A stretch of DNA of 64,000 nt from NCBI GenBank assembly GCA_965201085.1, contig CBDAVS010000021.1:1-64000 (forward strand), in the 5' to 3' direction. Below are positions 43,966 through 52,391 of this stretch, one piece after another. Position numbers and translations under genes: made by a program. Each line of letters begins with the position of its first letter. Positions within the stretch are counted from its first letter, which is position 1. A model generated the notes under the pieces. It had not been told where the DNA came from, ran no database searches, and saw only the letters and a program-made list of their open reading frames with translations. Source of the DNA: JAPOUP01 sp965201085. Its GTDB lineage: Bacteria; Pseudomonadota; Alphaproteobacteria; Rhodobacterales; Rhodobacteraceae.

Positions 43966-45126
43966 TCACGCCCCTAGCGGTCGCAACAGTTCGCGGCTGA
44001 CAATATGGCGCTGGATTTCGGACGTCCCGTCCCAGATCCTTTCCACGCGAGCATCCCGCCAGAACCTCTCGATGGGCAGTTCCTCCATCAAACCCATCCC
44101 CCCGTGGATCTGGAGCGCACAATCCGTGACTCGGGCTAGCATCTCAGTGGCATAGAGCTTGGCCGACGCGATCTCACGATTTGCGGGCAGTCCCTCATCG
44201 AGCCGCCACGCGGCGGCAAGTGTCAGAAAGTCCGCCGCGTCGATCTCCGTGACCATGTCAGCGATCTGAAACGAAACGCCCTGGAATTTACCGATGCTTT
44301 GCCCAAACTGCTTCCGCGACGCTGAATGCCCGAGGGCAAGATCGAAACAGCGCCGGGCCCTCCCCACCGACATTGCGGCTACGGTAATTCGGGTCGCGTA
44401 AAGCCATTCGTTCATAACCGCGAACCCGCCATCGACATCGCCAAGCACCTGTCGTTGCGGAAGCCGGCAGTCGGTGAACTCCAGAATACAGTTGCGATAA
44501 CCACGGTGGCTGACCGATCGGTATCCATCCCTTACGACGAAGCCGGGATGCCCCCGATCGACGAGAAACGCCGTAATTCGTTTCTTCGGTCCTTTCGGTG
44601 TCTCATCGACACCTGTCGCGGTGAAAACGATAAAGAAATCCGCGTGATTCGCGCCCGAAATGAAATGCTTGGTTCCGTTGACGACCCAGTCGCTTCCGAA
44701 TCGGTTGGCCGTACAGCGCATGCCGCGCACATCCGACCCCGCTTCCGGTTCGGTCATCGCAAGCGCATCCATTCGCTCTCCGCGCACGGCAGGCAGAAGA
44801 TACAGTTCCCGCTGCTCGTCCCTACAGGCCATCAGGATATTCTGCGGTCGCCCGAAAAAATGGGTCAGAGCCATTGAACCCCGCCCGAGCTCCCGCTCAA
44901 CAAGGGCGAAATCGAGATGCGACAGGCCAGCGCCACCAACCTCCTCGGGAAAGTTGCAGGCGTAGAAACCCATCTCGATGGTCTTGCATCTGATCGACTC
45001 GGCCAGTTCTGGCGGCACTTCACCCGTGCGGTCGACCTCCGCTTCATGAGGGTAGATTTCGGTTTCGACGAATTCCCGTACCGTGGAAACGATCATCTCC
45101 TGTTCCTGGCTCAGCCCGAATTCCAT
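43966..45126 (-). CDS. acyl-CoA dehydrogenase
   Basis: 386 residues, FAD-dependent acyl-CoA dehydrogenase. Begins MEFGLSQEQEMIVSTVREFV. Conserved FAD/substrate motifs MTEPEAGSDVRGM, FISGANHADFFIV, SRKQFGQSIGKFQ, QIHGGMGLMEELPIERFWRDARV. The position that in MCAD-like enzymes is the catalytic Glu (YEGT) is WDGT here, an Asp; this form occurs in some subfamilies. First gene of the group leading to the CoA ligase, hydratase and MttB-like gene, consistent with betaine/carnitine side-chain oxidation (inference). Confidence 0.9.
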   Translation of the reverse strand: MEFGLSQEQEMIVSTVREFVETEIYPHEAEVDRTGEVPPELAESIRCKTIEMGFYACNFPEEVGGAGLSHLDFALVERELGRGSMALTHFFGRPQNILMACRDEQRELYLLPAVRGERMDALAMTEPEAGSDVRGMRCTANRFGSDWVVNGTKHFISGANHADFFIVFTATGVDETPKGPKKRITAFLVDRGHPGFVVRDGYRSVSHRGYRNCILEFTDCRLPQRQVLGDVDGGFAVMNEWLYATRITVAAMSVGRARRCFDLALGHSASRKQFGQSIGKFQGVSFQIADMVTEIDAADFLTLAAAWRLDEGLPANREIASAKLYATEMLARVTDCALQIHGGMGLMEELPIERFWRDARVERIWDGTSEIQRHIVSRELLRPLGA

Positions 45127-45646
45127 CCCGATCTCCCGCTGTCAAACCGCAAATGCATGAAGCTCCGAATGTTGCCCTGCCTGAATGCGACCTTGCCCTG
45201 CCGCATTCAGCCTGTAATCGGATAGCCGGATCGTATCCCGCCTGACGCGGCAATGGACGAACTGATAGGATTGCAGTCAGTCCTTTGGGGAGCGGACGGT
45301 CAACGATTGGAAGATGGCTGGCCTAAACGGTAATCCCGAAGGTGATGGTCCATTTCCGAGTCATCTATGTAGTGTCTGTCAGAAAACCCCGTGTTTTTCC
45401 GGTGACAGGGCCGGATCCGGCGGATTCCGGCTTCACGGGACCCCGGCCGGGCCCGTAGGTGCGCCGCCCGGGGCTTCGACGGGACGGTCGGTGGCGGGAA
45501 CATATGGTGAACATCCGGGCCTCCGCCGGCCCGCGGGCACGCCGGTCCGGGCCCCGCAGCGGCGGGGCCTTCCATGGGCCGGTTCACCGGTGGACGCCCC
45601 GGTCAGGCGGCGGCGGGGAGCACGGGGCGCTCCCTCGCCGGCGGCA

Positions 45647-47031
45647 TCAGGCCGGGGCGGTGGACGTCCGCGGCCAGCACCGCCAGCGCCACGGCGCCGG
45701 CGAAACCCTTCTTTCCGTGGCTCCGCACCCGGTCGAGGCCACGGTGCTCCAGGCTGTTGATGGCCGACCCGCCGGCGGCGTGGGCGCGCCGCGCGCCGCG
45801 GAACGCCTCCCCGCTTTCCCGGGCGCGGTCCGCCTTCGACAGCCTGCCCCTGCGGGGCATCGCGTCGGCTCCGGCATCCCGGCAGGCCCCGGCCGGTCCG
45901 GGGGGCTGTGCGGACCCCTGTCGAAGCTCACCACCGACAGGTCGGGGAACCGGGCCCGCGCCTCCCCGCCCATGGGGACCGCCACGTCCACGTCGCTCCC
46001 CTCCCACATGACGGAACGGTGCGGGAGGAATCCGTGACGGTCCTCAGGGACGCGGACCGGAACGCCGGGCTCCACCGGGACCCCGGCCTTTCCCTTCGAT
46101 ATCCAGCGCGTGTGCGGCCCGGATATCGGGTGCACCTTCCCGCGGTGCGGGACCGTCCCGCCCTTCAGGATCCGCCGTCCGGTCAGGTCCGCCCGGTGCC
46201 TGACATGGCCGATGAAGCCCCGGATACTGTCCGATGGGCCCGGGATGCCCAACCTGCCGTCGATCTCCGCGCGGCTGGCCTCCGCCCTGTCCGCCAGCTT
46301 CAGCGCCAGCCGGAGCGGCGCCTCCACGTCCCCCGGGCGCGGGTTGGCGAGCCGTGACGTGGCGACACCGGGACAGAGCCTGCGGAGCTTTCCGCACGGA
46401 TGTTCCTTCCGCCGCCAGCCGCGCGGCCCAGGCCCCCCGCAGGCCCGGGACACGTCCCGGACCATGCACCGCGCCGCGTCCATCAGCAGGCTGCGGTCGG
46501 TCGGATGATGCACGTCGGTCCCGGCCACGAAGGAATGACGGCGGCCGCGCGACGCGGCGCCAGGCTTTTTTTCCGGCCACCCTGTGGCCCCTCTCCACGA
46601 CCGTCCTTCCGACCTCGGCGGGAAGCTCCGGCGTGAGGAGCGACACGCTGTCAACCAGACGCCGGTATTCGTATTCGTATCCGTCCACGTCCCATGATCC
46701 GTGGCCCGGCCTCCGGCCTTCGCCGGATCGTCCGGTGCCCGTTCGCCGGTTCCTGAAGCCGGTCGAAATCGCACCCGGGACCCTGCTTCACGCCCCCCGG
46801 CACCGGGATGGTCAATGGTTCCATCCCCGGCCTGCCGACCCGGCGGCCCTTTCCGGGTAGCTCCATCCTGCCCGGAAGCCCGGACAGCCGCTTTCGGGTC
46901 CCTTCGTCGCTGCAGGGGTCCTGGAGGCCGATCAGGATCGCCGGGATGTCGTCCCTCGATTTCACGGTCGGCCTGATCCTCCTGATGTCGGGGGCGCCAG
47001 GCCTCCGCTGGGTGTCGTGGACCCTGCGCAT
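45647..47031 (-). pseudogene. decayed ISNCY-like transposase (copy B)
   Basis: Minus strand from MRRVHDTQRRPGAPDIRRI through KSRDDIPAILIGLQDPC, then DSVSLLTPELPAEVGRTVVE and TRWISKGKAGVPVEPGV, VAVPMGGEARARFPDLSVVSFDRG, into an out-of-frame end. Several frameshifts. The very long open frame 45647-48415 that runs through it into IS30 is an artefact of stop-codon loss. Confidence 0.7.
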
Positions 47032-47077
47032 GGGGGCCTCGTGAAGGCGGGGATTGGCGGATTCCGTCATTTACCGC

Positions 47078-48433
47078 CCCGTGCCGGTTTGAAGTGCAAC
47101 ACTTCGGGTGGTGGGAAGCCGCGCCGTGGGCGCAGGATATTGCGAATCGGCCGGATAGCGGCGACAGTCCCTGTGCGCGGGATAGGAGAGTGTCATGCCC
47201 GAGGGCTACCGCCATCTGACCTTCGACGGGAGATGCCAGATTTACGCGCTGGGGAAAAGCGGACTTTCGAACGGAGCCGTCGCGAGGCGGCTGGGGCGCG
47301 CCCCGTCCACGGTATCGCGGGAGCTCCGGCGCAACGCCGGCGGTCGGGGCTACCGCCACAGGCAGGCGCAGAGGAAGGCCACCGAGCGCCGGAGCGATGC
47401 CTCTTCGGTTCCGCGGAAGCTGACGGAGGAGCGTCGGGAGCGGGTCGTGGCGAAGCTTGCGGAGGGCTGGAGCCCGGAACGGGTCCCGGGCCGCCTCCGG
47501 CTGGAGGATCCGGAGATGGTGGGCAGGCGGCGGATATACGACCTGGTCAGGGCCGACCGGCGGGACGGCGGAACGCTCTGGACGCACCTGCGGCGGCGGG
47601 GAAAGAAGCCGAACCGGCAGGGTGGCCGCCACGCGGGCCGGGGCCACATCCCGGGCCGGAGGGACATCCCGGAACGCCCGGAGACCGTCGGGGAGAAGGC
47701 CCGGACCGGCGACTGGGAGGCGGATACCGTGATCGGCGGGGCCCACAGGGGGGCGGTGGTGTCGCTCGTGGACCGCGCGTCGAAATTCACGCTTCTCCGG
47801 AGGGTTGGCAGGAAGAAGGCGAAGAAGGTCCGGAGGGCGATGGTCCGCATGCTCCGGTCCACCGGCATCCCGGTGCACACGGTCACGGCGGACAACGGCA
47901 GGGAGTTCGCGGAGCACGCGAAGGTGGCGAAAGCGCTCGGTGCGGACTTCTTCCTCCCGACGCCCTACCACTCGTGGGAGCGCGGTCTGAACGAGCGTAC
48001 CAACGGGCTGCTGCGTCAGTATCTTCCGAAGGGAACGGATCTGCGTCAGGTCACGGACGCGCGGGTCAGGGAGGTCCAGGACATCCTGAACGCGCGTCCG
48101 CGCAAAGCGCCCGGCCACCTGACGCCGGCCGAGGCGATCGGCCTGGCGCAGCCTCCCTGAGGCGCCTGGACCTGTCGGCTGGCGGGAGGAAAGGACCATA
48201 CCGGCGGGACCGTCCGGGTTTCGGTCGGGCTCCGCCCTCCCTTGCCCGGGCGGTCCCGCCGCGGAGCCTTGCGGCCGGCGGAAGGCCCGGATACGCCCGG
48301 ATCCGAAGGGACAGCCGCCGCATTCCACGCGGAATCCGGACCCCTGGCCGGAAAATCCTTCAATCCCGGCCCGCCCGGGCTTCGCCCTCGCTCCGGGGGT
48401 GGGCCGGGATTGCACTTCAGACTGGCACTGGGG
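47078..48433 (+). mobile_element. second IS30-family type, nested in ISNCY-like copy B
   Basis: Ends CCCGTGCCGGTTTGAAGTGC and, on the opposite strand, CCCCAGTGCCAGTCTGAAGT. The ISNCY sequence TTTACCGC / CCGCGAAAAA is interrupted with CCGC repeated on both sides (TSD). Related to but clearly distinct from the 33330-34706 IS30. Confidence 0.85.
47195..48160 (+). CDS. IS30-family transposase (second type), intact
   Basis: 321 residues, MPEGYRHLTFDGRCQIYALG. Helix-turn-helix LSNGAVARRLGRAPSTVSRE. All catalytic residues are present: WEADTVIGG, TADNGREF, LNERTNG. Differs from the transposase at 33449-34414 throughout (for example DRASKFTLLRRVGRKKAKKV against a different central block), so it is a separate IS30 species. 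Probably functional. Confidence 0.9.
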   Translation: MPEGYRHLTFDGRCQIYALGKSGLSNGAVARRLGRAPSTVSRELRRNAGGRGYRHRQAQRKATERRSDASSVPRKLTEERRERVVAKLAEGWSPERVPGRLRLEDPEMVGRRRIYDLVRADRRDGGTLWTHLRRRGKKPNRQGGRHAGRGHIPGRRDIPERPETVGEKARTGDWEADTVIGGAHRGAVVSLVDRASKFTLLRRVGRKKAKKVRRAMVRMLRSTGIPVHTVTADNGREFAEHAKVAKALGADFFLPTPYHSWERGLNERTNGLLRQYLPKGTDLRQVTDARVREVQDILNARPRKAPGHLTPAEAIGLAQPP

Positions 48434-48473
48434 CCGCGAAAAATCCGCAGCCTGGCAGTTTTCTGGCGGACAC

Positions 48474-48741
48474 TATGTATCGGCCAAAACCTGGCAAGCG
48501 GCACGATATCTTCCAAGAAACTCGGGACTTCAAGGTTGGCCAGACAATCACTGTGGTCGCCCAACTTGATGATTGTCCGATAATGCTTGGTTGCCACGGG
48601 CATTGCGTTGATCAGGAACCGGGCCATTCGATCATTTCCGTAAACAGACGGATCAACGAACGCGAAAATGACGTGACCGTGTGCGAACCGAACGAACTTC
48701 GGCGAATTCCGTGCTGAACCCAGGATCGCCGGTGGAATCGT
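48474..48741 (-). CDS. hypothetical protein abutting ISNCY-like copy B
   Basis: Frame MTIPPAILGSARNSPKFVRF, HGHVIFAFVDPSVYGNDRMA, KHYRTIIKLGDHSDCLANLE and FLEDIVPLARFWPIH. Without the IS it would end ...WPIHR and stop; with it, the frame runs on into IS sequence. No family recognised. Host-like composition. It may be a real small gene whose last codons were altered by the insertion. Confidence 0.4.
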
Positions 48742-48787
48742 CATCCTCGCAAAAACCCACAAAACGTGGGGTTCATGACCTCAACTT

Positions 48788-48873
48788 TGGTGCCCGAGGA
48801 GAGACTCGAACTCTCATGCCCGTGAGGGCGGGGGATTTTGAGTCCCCTGCGTCTACCATTCCGCCACTCGGGC
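48788..48873 (-). tRNA. tRNA-Leu (anticodon CAA)
   Basis: On the minus strand GCCCGAGTGGCGGAATGG opens a class II tRNA. The anticodon stem GGGGA/TCCCC encloses loop CTCAAAA, giving CAA. A variable arm (CGCCCTCACGGGCA) is present, the T-loop reads GTTCGAGTC, and the 3' end is GGGC-ACCA with CCA encoded (48788-48790). Confidence 0.93.
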
Positions 48874-48928
48874 TACCCGACTCAAACTATCCATTCCTAA
48901 CTTCCGAGTCCAGATGCGCCCTGATCGA

Positions 48929-50172
48929 ATCAGAGATTCCCGCCGGGTCATTTTTCCGTCGACTGGCAGCCCTGCGGGATATCCGCGGGGTTTGGCCGGT
49001 TCCGTGCGGGCATGACCGAAGGCCGGACGGCGTGTCCGTTTCCGGAGGGGTGCGGTATGGGGGACGGGAGTATCGGTCGGGGTTGTCGGGAAGGCGGTGG
49101 GTTCAGGGTCCGGCGCGGACCGGGCCGACGTAGTCCTCCCTTTCGGGCTTTCCCGCCATCGAAAGGTGGAAGGTGGCCCGGTCGGGGAAGACGAAGGTCC
49201 TCGGAAGCTCCCGCATCCGGTCCCGGCGGTGGAGACGCCGCTTCCGGCACGCCATCGCCTCCCGGACCCGTCCGCGGCCATGGCTGAGGGTCCCGTCGAT
49301 GGGGAAGGCCGGCATGCGGAACGTCCCCGTGAGGTCCGGCGGACGGTTCTTTCCATGCCCGAAGCCGTGACCGAAGCCGTATCCGTCCCTTGCCTTCACC
49401 GTCCTGAAGGCCCCGTTCCCTGTCGCCCGCCCGCGGCGGGCGCACCGCATGGGCTCCATCGGCGTCCCTTCGCTGGCGGGCGGGCCGGTGACCCGGGAGA
49501 ACCTCCTCACGTTGCCTTTGCGGTCCGTCCCCCCATACCGGACCATGTTCACTTCCGGTCCGGGGCCGGCGTCGTCCGGGGGCATATGGTCCCGCCCGGA
49601 CCTGTGCGTGACGCCCCTCGCCCTTTCGGACCTCTCCCGCGTCCACCCGGTTCCGCCGGCCCCGGACCGGCCGGACGGCGGTGCGTGGCCCCCCGGTTTC
49701 GCCACAGGCATGAAGCGGAGACCCCTTTCCCCGGCATGCCGGTGAAGGGGCCGTTCGATGACGGTCCGTCCGCCGTGATCACCGCCTTCATGTGCGGATG
49801 CACAGGCGCCGCCGCGGGGAACCGGTGTCGGTGCGTCCCGCCGCCGTCCCTGCGCTCCCTGACGCGGCGGCGGCCGCACCCCGCTCTCCTCGGGGAGCGG
49901 TGGCCCGTCCGGTCGACGGGGATGGGGTGGTGGCCGCCGGGAACCGTCCAGCCCTCCGGCGCCCGCCCCGCCGCGACGCCGCGTGGACTTTCCTGAAGGC
50001 GGGGCCGCGGGGGTCCACTTCGTCGAGCCGCTCGCGCATCCGCGTGTCCGACGGCGCCCCGTTCACGCCGAAGAGCGTCCGAAGGCGGCGGGCCGGCACG
50101 GACCGGCCTCCGTTCCGGAGCCTGGCTACATCCGGGATCCGGAAATCACCCGCCTGACATTCGCGCCGGAAA
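48929..50172 (-). mobile_element. decayed DDE insertion sequence (IS family not assigned)
   Basis: GC-rich block between tRNA-Leu and the DedA-like gene. The two ends show a weak inverted similarity (GCCGGGTCATTTTTCCG near 48932; opposite strand GGCGGGTGATTTCCGG near 50150). Contains one eroded transposase on the minus strand. Boundaries approximate. Confidence 0.6.
49103..50099 (-). pseudogene. decayed DDE transposase (LFGVxxxPSDTxMRExLDEVDP type)
   Basis: Starts MPARRLRTLFGVNGAPSDTR and MRERLDEVDP. After frame breaks it continues GGHHPIPVDRTGH (normally GGHYxxSIDGTGY), HPHMKAVITADGPSSNGP, GLRFMPVAKPGGH, EVNMVRYGGTDRKGNVRRFS, and GYGFGHGFGHGKN. The family motif RWxIENExF, with the catalytic Glu, reads RGRATGNGAF, so Glu has become Gly. 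I recall this transposase type but not its IS family with certainty. Confidence 0.65.
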
Positions 50173-50237
50173 TATGGGTTTATCGAGGTTTCCAGCTGAG
50201 CGCGACACTCGTGGCTTTATCCATCGTCTCCTGCTAG

Positions 50238-50891
50238 ATGGTCCGGATGCAAGATCTTGCGCTTGACGCCTCGTCGGCAACGTGGCCTATGCGTTTCAAA
50301 CGATATGAGCGAATGATACAGCGTCTATACGATTGGACACTTGTGCTTGCGCGGTCTCGACACGCCCTCCCGGTGCTTGCCTTGGTGGCCTTTACGGAAA
50401 GCTCGTTCTTTCCGATTCCACCCGACCTTTTGATGATCCCAATGATTCTTGCGACACCCAGCCGCGCCTTTCTGATCGCTGCCATATGCCTTGCGGCATC
50501 CGTTGCAGGTGGTCTGTTGGGTTACCTGATCGGTTACGGATTTTTTGAATCGATTGGCCGCTCCATGCTCGAATTCTATGGAAAGGACATATATTTTGAG
50601 GCATTCAGCGAACGCTACAATGAATGGGGGGCCTGGGCGGTGCTGATCGCCGGGATCACACCGTTTCCATACAAGGTGATTACGATTCTGAGCGGAGCGA
50701 CCGCACTCAGCCTGCCGGTCTTCATAATCGCCTCCATCATCGCGCGAGGCCTGCGGTTCTTCATCGTGGCAACGCTTCTCTGGGAATTCGGCGAACCGAT
50801 CCGCGAATTCATCGAGCGGCGGCTAGGATTGATGTTAACGCTGTTCGTCGTGCTTCTACTCGGTGGCATTCTGCTTGTGGGGTATCCATGA
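50238..50891 (+). CDS. DedA/YqaA-family inner membrane protein
   Basis: 217 residues, VTT/SNARE-associated domain. Motifs: FTESSFFPIPPDLLMIPMIL (the E-x-x-x-P-x-P type), GGLLGYLIGYGFFESIGRSM, and the ITPFPYKVITILSGATALSL loop, then a C-terminal membrane helix. Such proteins act in lipid or proton-coupled membrane transport; the substrate is not known here. Its stop overlaps the dsbB start (ATGA), so the two are co-translated. Confidence 0.86.
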   Translation: MVRMQDLALDASSATWPMRFKRYERMIQRLYDWTLVLARSRHALPVLALVAFTESSFFPIPPDLLMIPMILATPSRAFLIAAICLAASVAGGLLGYLIGYGFFESIGRSMLEFYGKDIYFEAFSERYNEWGAWAVLIAGITPFPYKVITILSGATALSLPVFIIASIIARGLRFFIVATLLWEFGEPIREFIERRLGLMLTLFVVLLLGGILLVGYP

Positions 50892-51349
50892 AGGGCAAGC
50901 ACCTGGTCCTGATCGCGTCTCTGGGTTCCTCTGCGCTTCTGATAGTGGCATGGATATTCCAGTATTTCGGTTTCGCTCCGTGCCAGATGTGCATATGGCA
51001 GCGCTGGCCACATGGCGTGGCGATCGTCATCGGTTCCATCACAGTTATATGGCCCCTTGTTCCGCTGGCGCTGCTCGGTGCCTTCGCAGCCGCTACAACC
51101 GGTGTGATCGGAATCTACCATTCCGGCGTCGAGCGGGGATTTTTGGAAGGTCCGGCGACCTGCGGAGGCGCTGATACCAGTGGCCTGTCCGTCGACCAGT
51201 TGATGGAGGCCATACTTGAAGCGCCCCTTGTTCGCTGTGACGAAATCGCTTGGCAGTTACTCGGTGTCACAATGGCGAACCTCAATGCGACACTCAGCCT
51301 CGCTCTCGCCATGATCTGGCTGGTCGCCGCCCGGAAATTCGCAAACTGA
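50888..51349 (+). CDS. dsbB: disulfide bond formation protein B
   Basis: 153 residues, four membrane helices. Reoxidises DsbA-like thiol oxidase using quinone. First periplasmic pair Cys32-Cys35 (PCQMC) and second pair Cys92 and Cys117 (ATCGGAD, VRCDE) are present, with FGFAPCQMCIWQRWPH the typical start. Overlaps the DedA-like gene. Relevant to assembly of the exported c-type cytochromes and proteases in this window. Confidence 0.9.
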   Translation: MKGKHLVLIASLGSSALLIVAWIFQYFGFAPCQMCIWQRWPHGVAIVIGSITVIWPLVPLALLGAFAAATTGVIGIYHSGVERGFLEGPATCGGADTSGLSVDQLMEAILEAPLVRCDEIAWQLLGVTMANLNATLSLALAMIWLVAARKFAN

Positions 51350-51480
51350 AGACAGCCGGTCGCGAAAGCCGTCATCCACCGCAGGCTCTATCTGGCTGAG
51401 CGATCGCCATACGGCGACAGGCGGAGATGCTACACCGAGATGCGATAACGCAACCTGGATATCCCTATCAGACGGGAAAG

Positions 51481-52359
51481 CTATTCGGTCTCCGCCGCAC
51501 GCAGACGCTTCAGTAGGCTGGATGTATCCCAACGACCGCCGCCCAGCTTCTGCACATCCTTGTAGAACTGATCGACGAGCGCGGTAACCGGCAACGACGC
51601 TCCGTTCCCATTCGCCTCCGATAGGCAGATGCCAAGATCCTTGCGCATCCAGTCAACGGCGAATCCATGCTCGAACTCATCGTCAAGCATTGTCTCGTAA
51701 CGGTTCGACATCTGCCATGAACCGGCTGCGCCACCACCGATCACATCGATTACGGCGCACCCGTCCAATCCCGCTTTCTCGGCGAAGTGCAGCCCCTCCG
51801 AAAGCGCCTGGACCAACCCCGCGATACAGATCTGGTTCACCATCTTCGTAAGCTGTCCCGCACCGCTTTCGCCAAGACGCCTGCAGAGCTTCGAATAAGC
51901 TTCGATTACACGCACGGCACGGCTAAAGGCATCCTCCCCGCCGCCACACATTACAACCAGTTGTCCATTCTCGGCACCGGCCTGACCACCCGAGACCGGT
52001 GCGTCAACGAAGTCAAACCCAGCCTCAACCGCCTTTGCATGAAGCTCACGCGTCACCACCGCCGAAACCGTGGTATGGTCCACGAATACCGAGTTGGCTG
52101 ACATTCCGGCGAACGCACCATCGATACCCGTACAGACAGCCCTGAGGTCGTCATCGTTCCCGACACAGGCCATCACGAATTCCGCTCCCGCCACTGCCTC
52201 GCGCGGACTCGCCGCAGCTTTGCCACCATGCTCCCGTATCCACGAACCGGATTTTTCCGACGTGCGGTTGAATACGGTCACGTCATGCCCGTTCAAAGCA
52301 AGATGCCCCGCCATCGGATATCCCATCACACCCAATCCAAGAAACGCCACCTTGGCCAT
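51481..52359 (-). CDS. 3-hydroxyisobutyrate dehydrogenase family NAD(P)-dependent oxidoreductase
   Basis: 292 residues from MAKVAFLGLGVMGYPMAGHL; a start three codons earlier is possible. Rossmann GLGVMG near the N-terminus, substrate motif DAPVSGGQAGAENGQL, catalytic Lys in GQLTKMVNQ, and DLGICLSEANGNG toward the end. It reduces or oxidises short 3-hydroxy acids such as hydroxyisobutyrate or tartronate semialdehyde; the substrate cannot be told. Divergent from the penicillin acylase gene with a 30-bp gap. Confidence 0.88.
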   Translation of the reverse strand: MAKVAFLGLGVMGYPMAGHLALNGHDVTVFNRTSEKSGSWIREHGGKAAASPREAVAGAEFVMACVGNDDDLRAVCTGIDGAFAGMSANSVFVDHTTVSAVVTRELHAKAVEAGFDFVDAPVSGGQAGAENGQLVVMCGGGEDAFSRAVRVIEAYSKLCRRLGESGAGQLTKMVNQICIAGLVQALSEGLHFAEKAGLDGCAVIDVIGGGAAGSWQMSNRYETMLDDEFEHGFAVDWMRKDLGICLSEANGNGASLPVTALVDQFYKDVQKLGGGRWDTSSLLKRLRAAETE

Positions 52360-52391
52360 GTATTCCACCCTCGTTGCCAGTTCCGTGATCG

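Larger units (their letters stand above)
45372..48473 (-). mobile_element. ISNCY-like insertion sequence, copy B, with nested IS30
   Basis: Terminal GTGTCTGTCAGAAAACC at the left and TTTCTGGCGGACAC at the right. A 6-bp duplication TATGTA flanks it (45366-45371 and 48474-48479). Near its right end a second IS30 (47078-48433) has inserted. The transposase is eroded. Copy B keeps some codons (GYEYEYR) that copies A and C have lost. Confidence 0.82.

Noticed and set aside
45647..48415. A 922-codon open frame on the minus strand, and other very long frames at 27679-29529, 29596-32049, 33323-34756
   Set aside because: They run through eroded or antisense IS sequence; GC-rich DNA simply lacks stop codons, and no motif fits in these frames.
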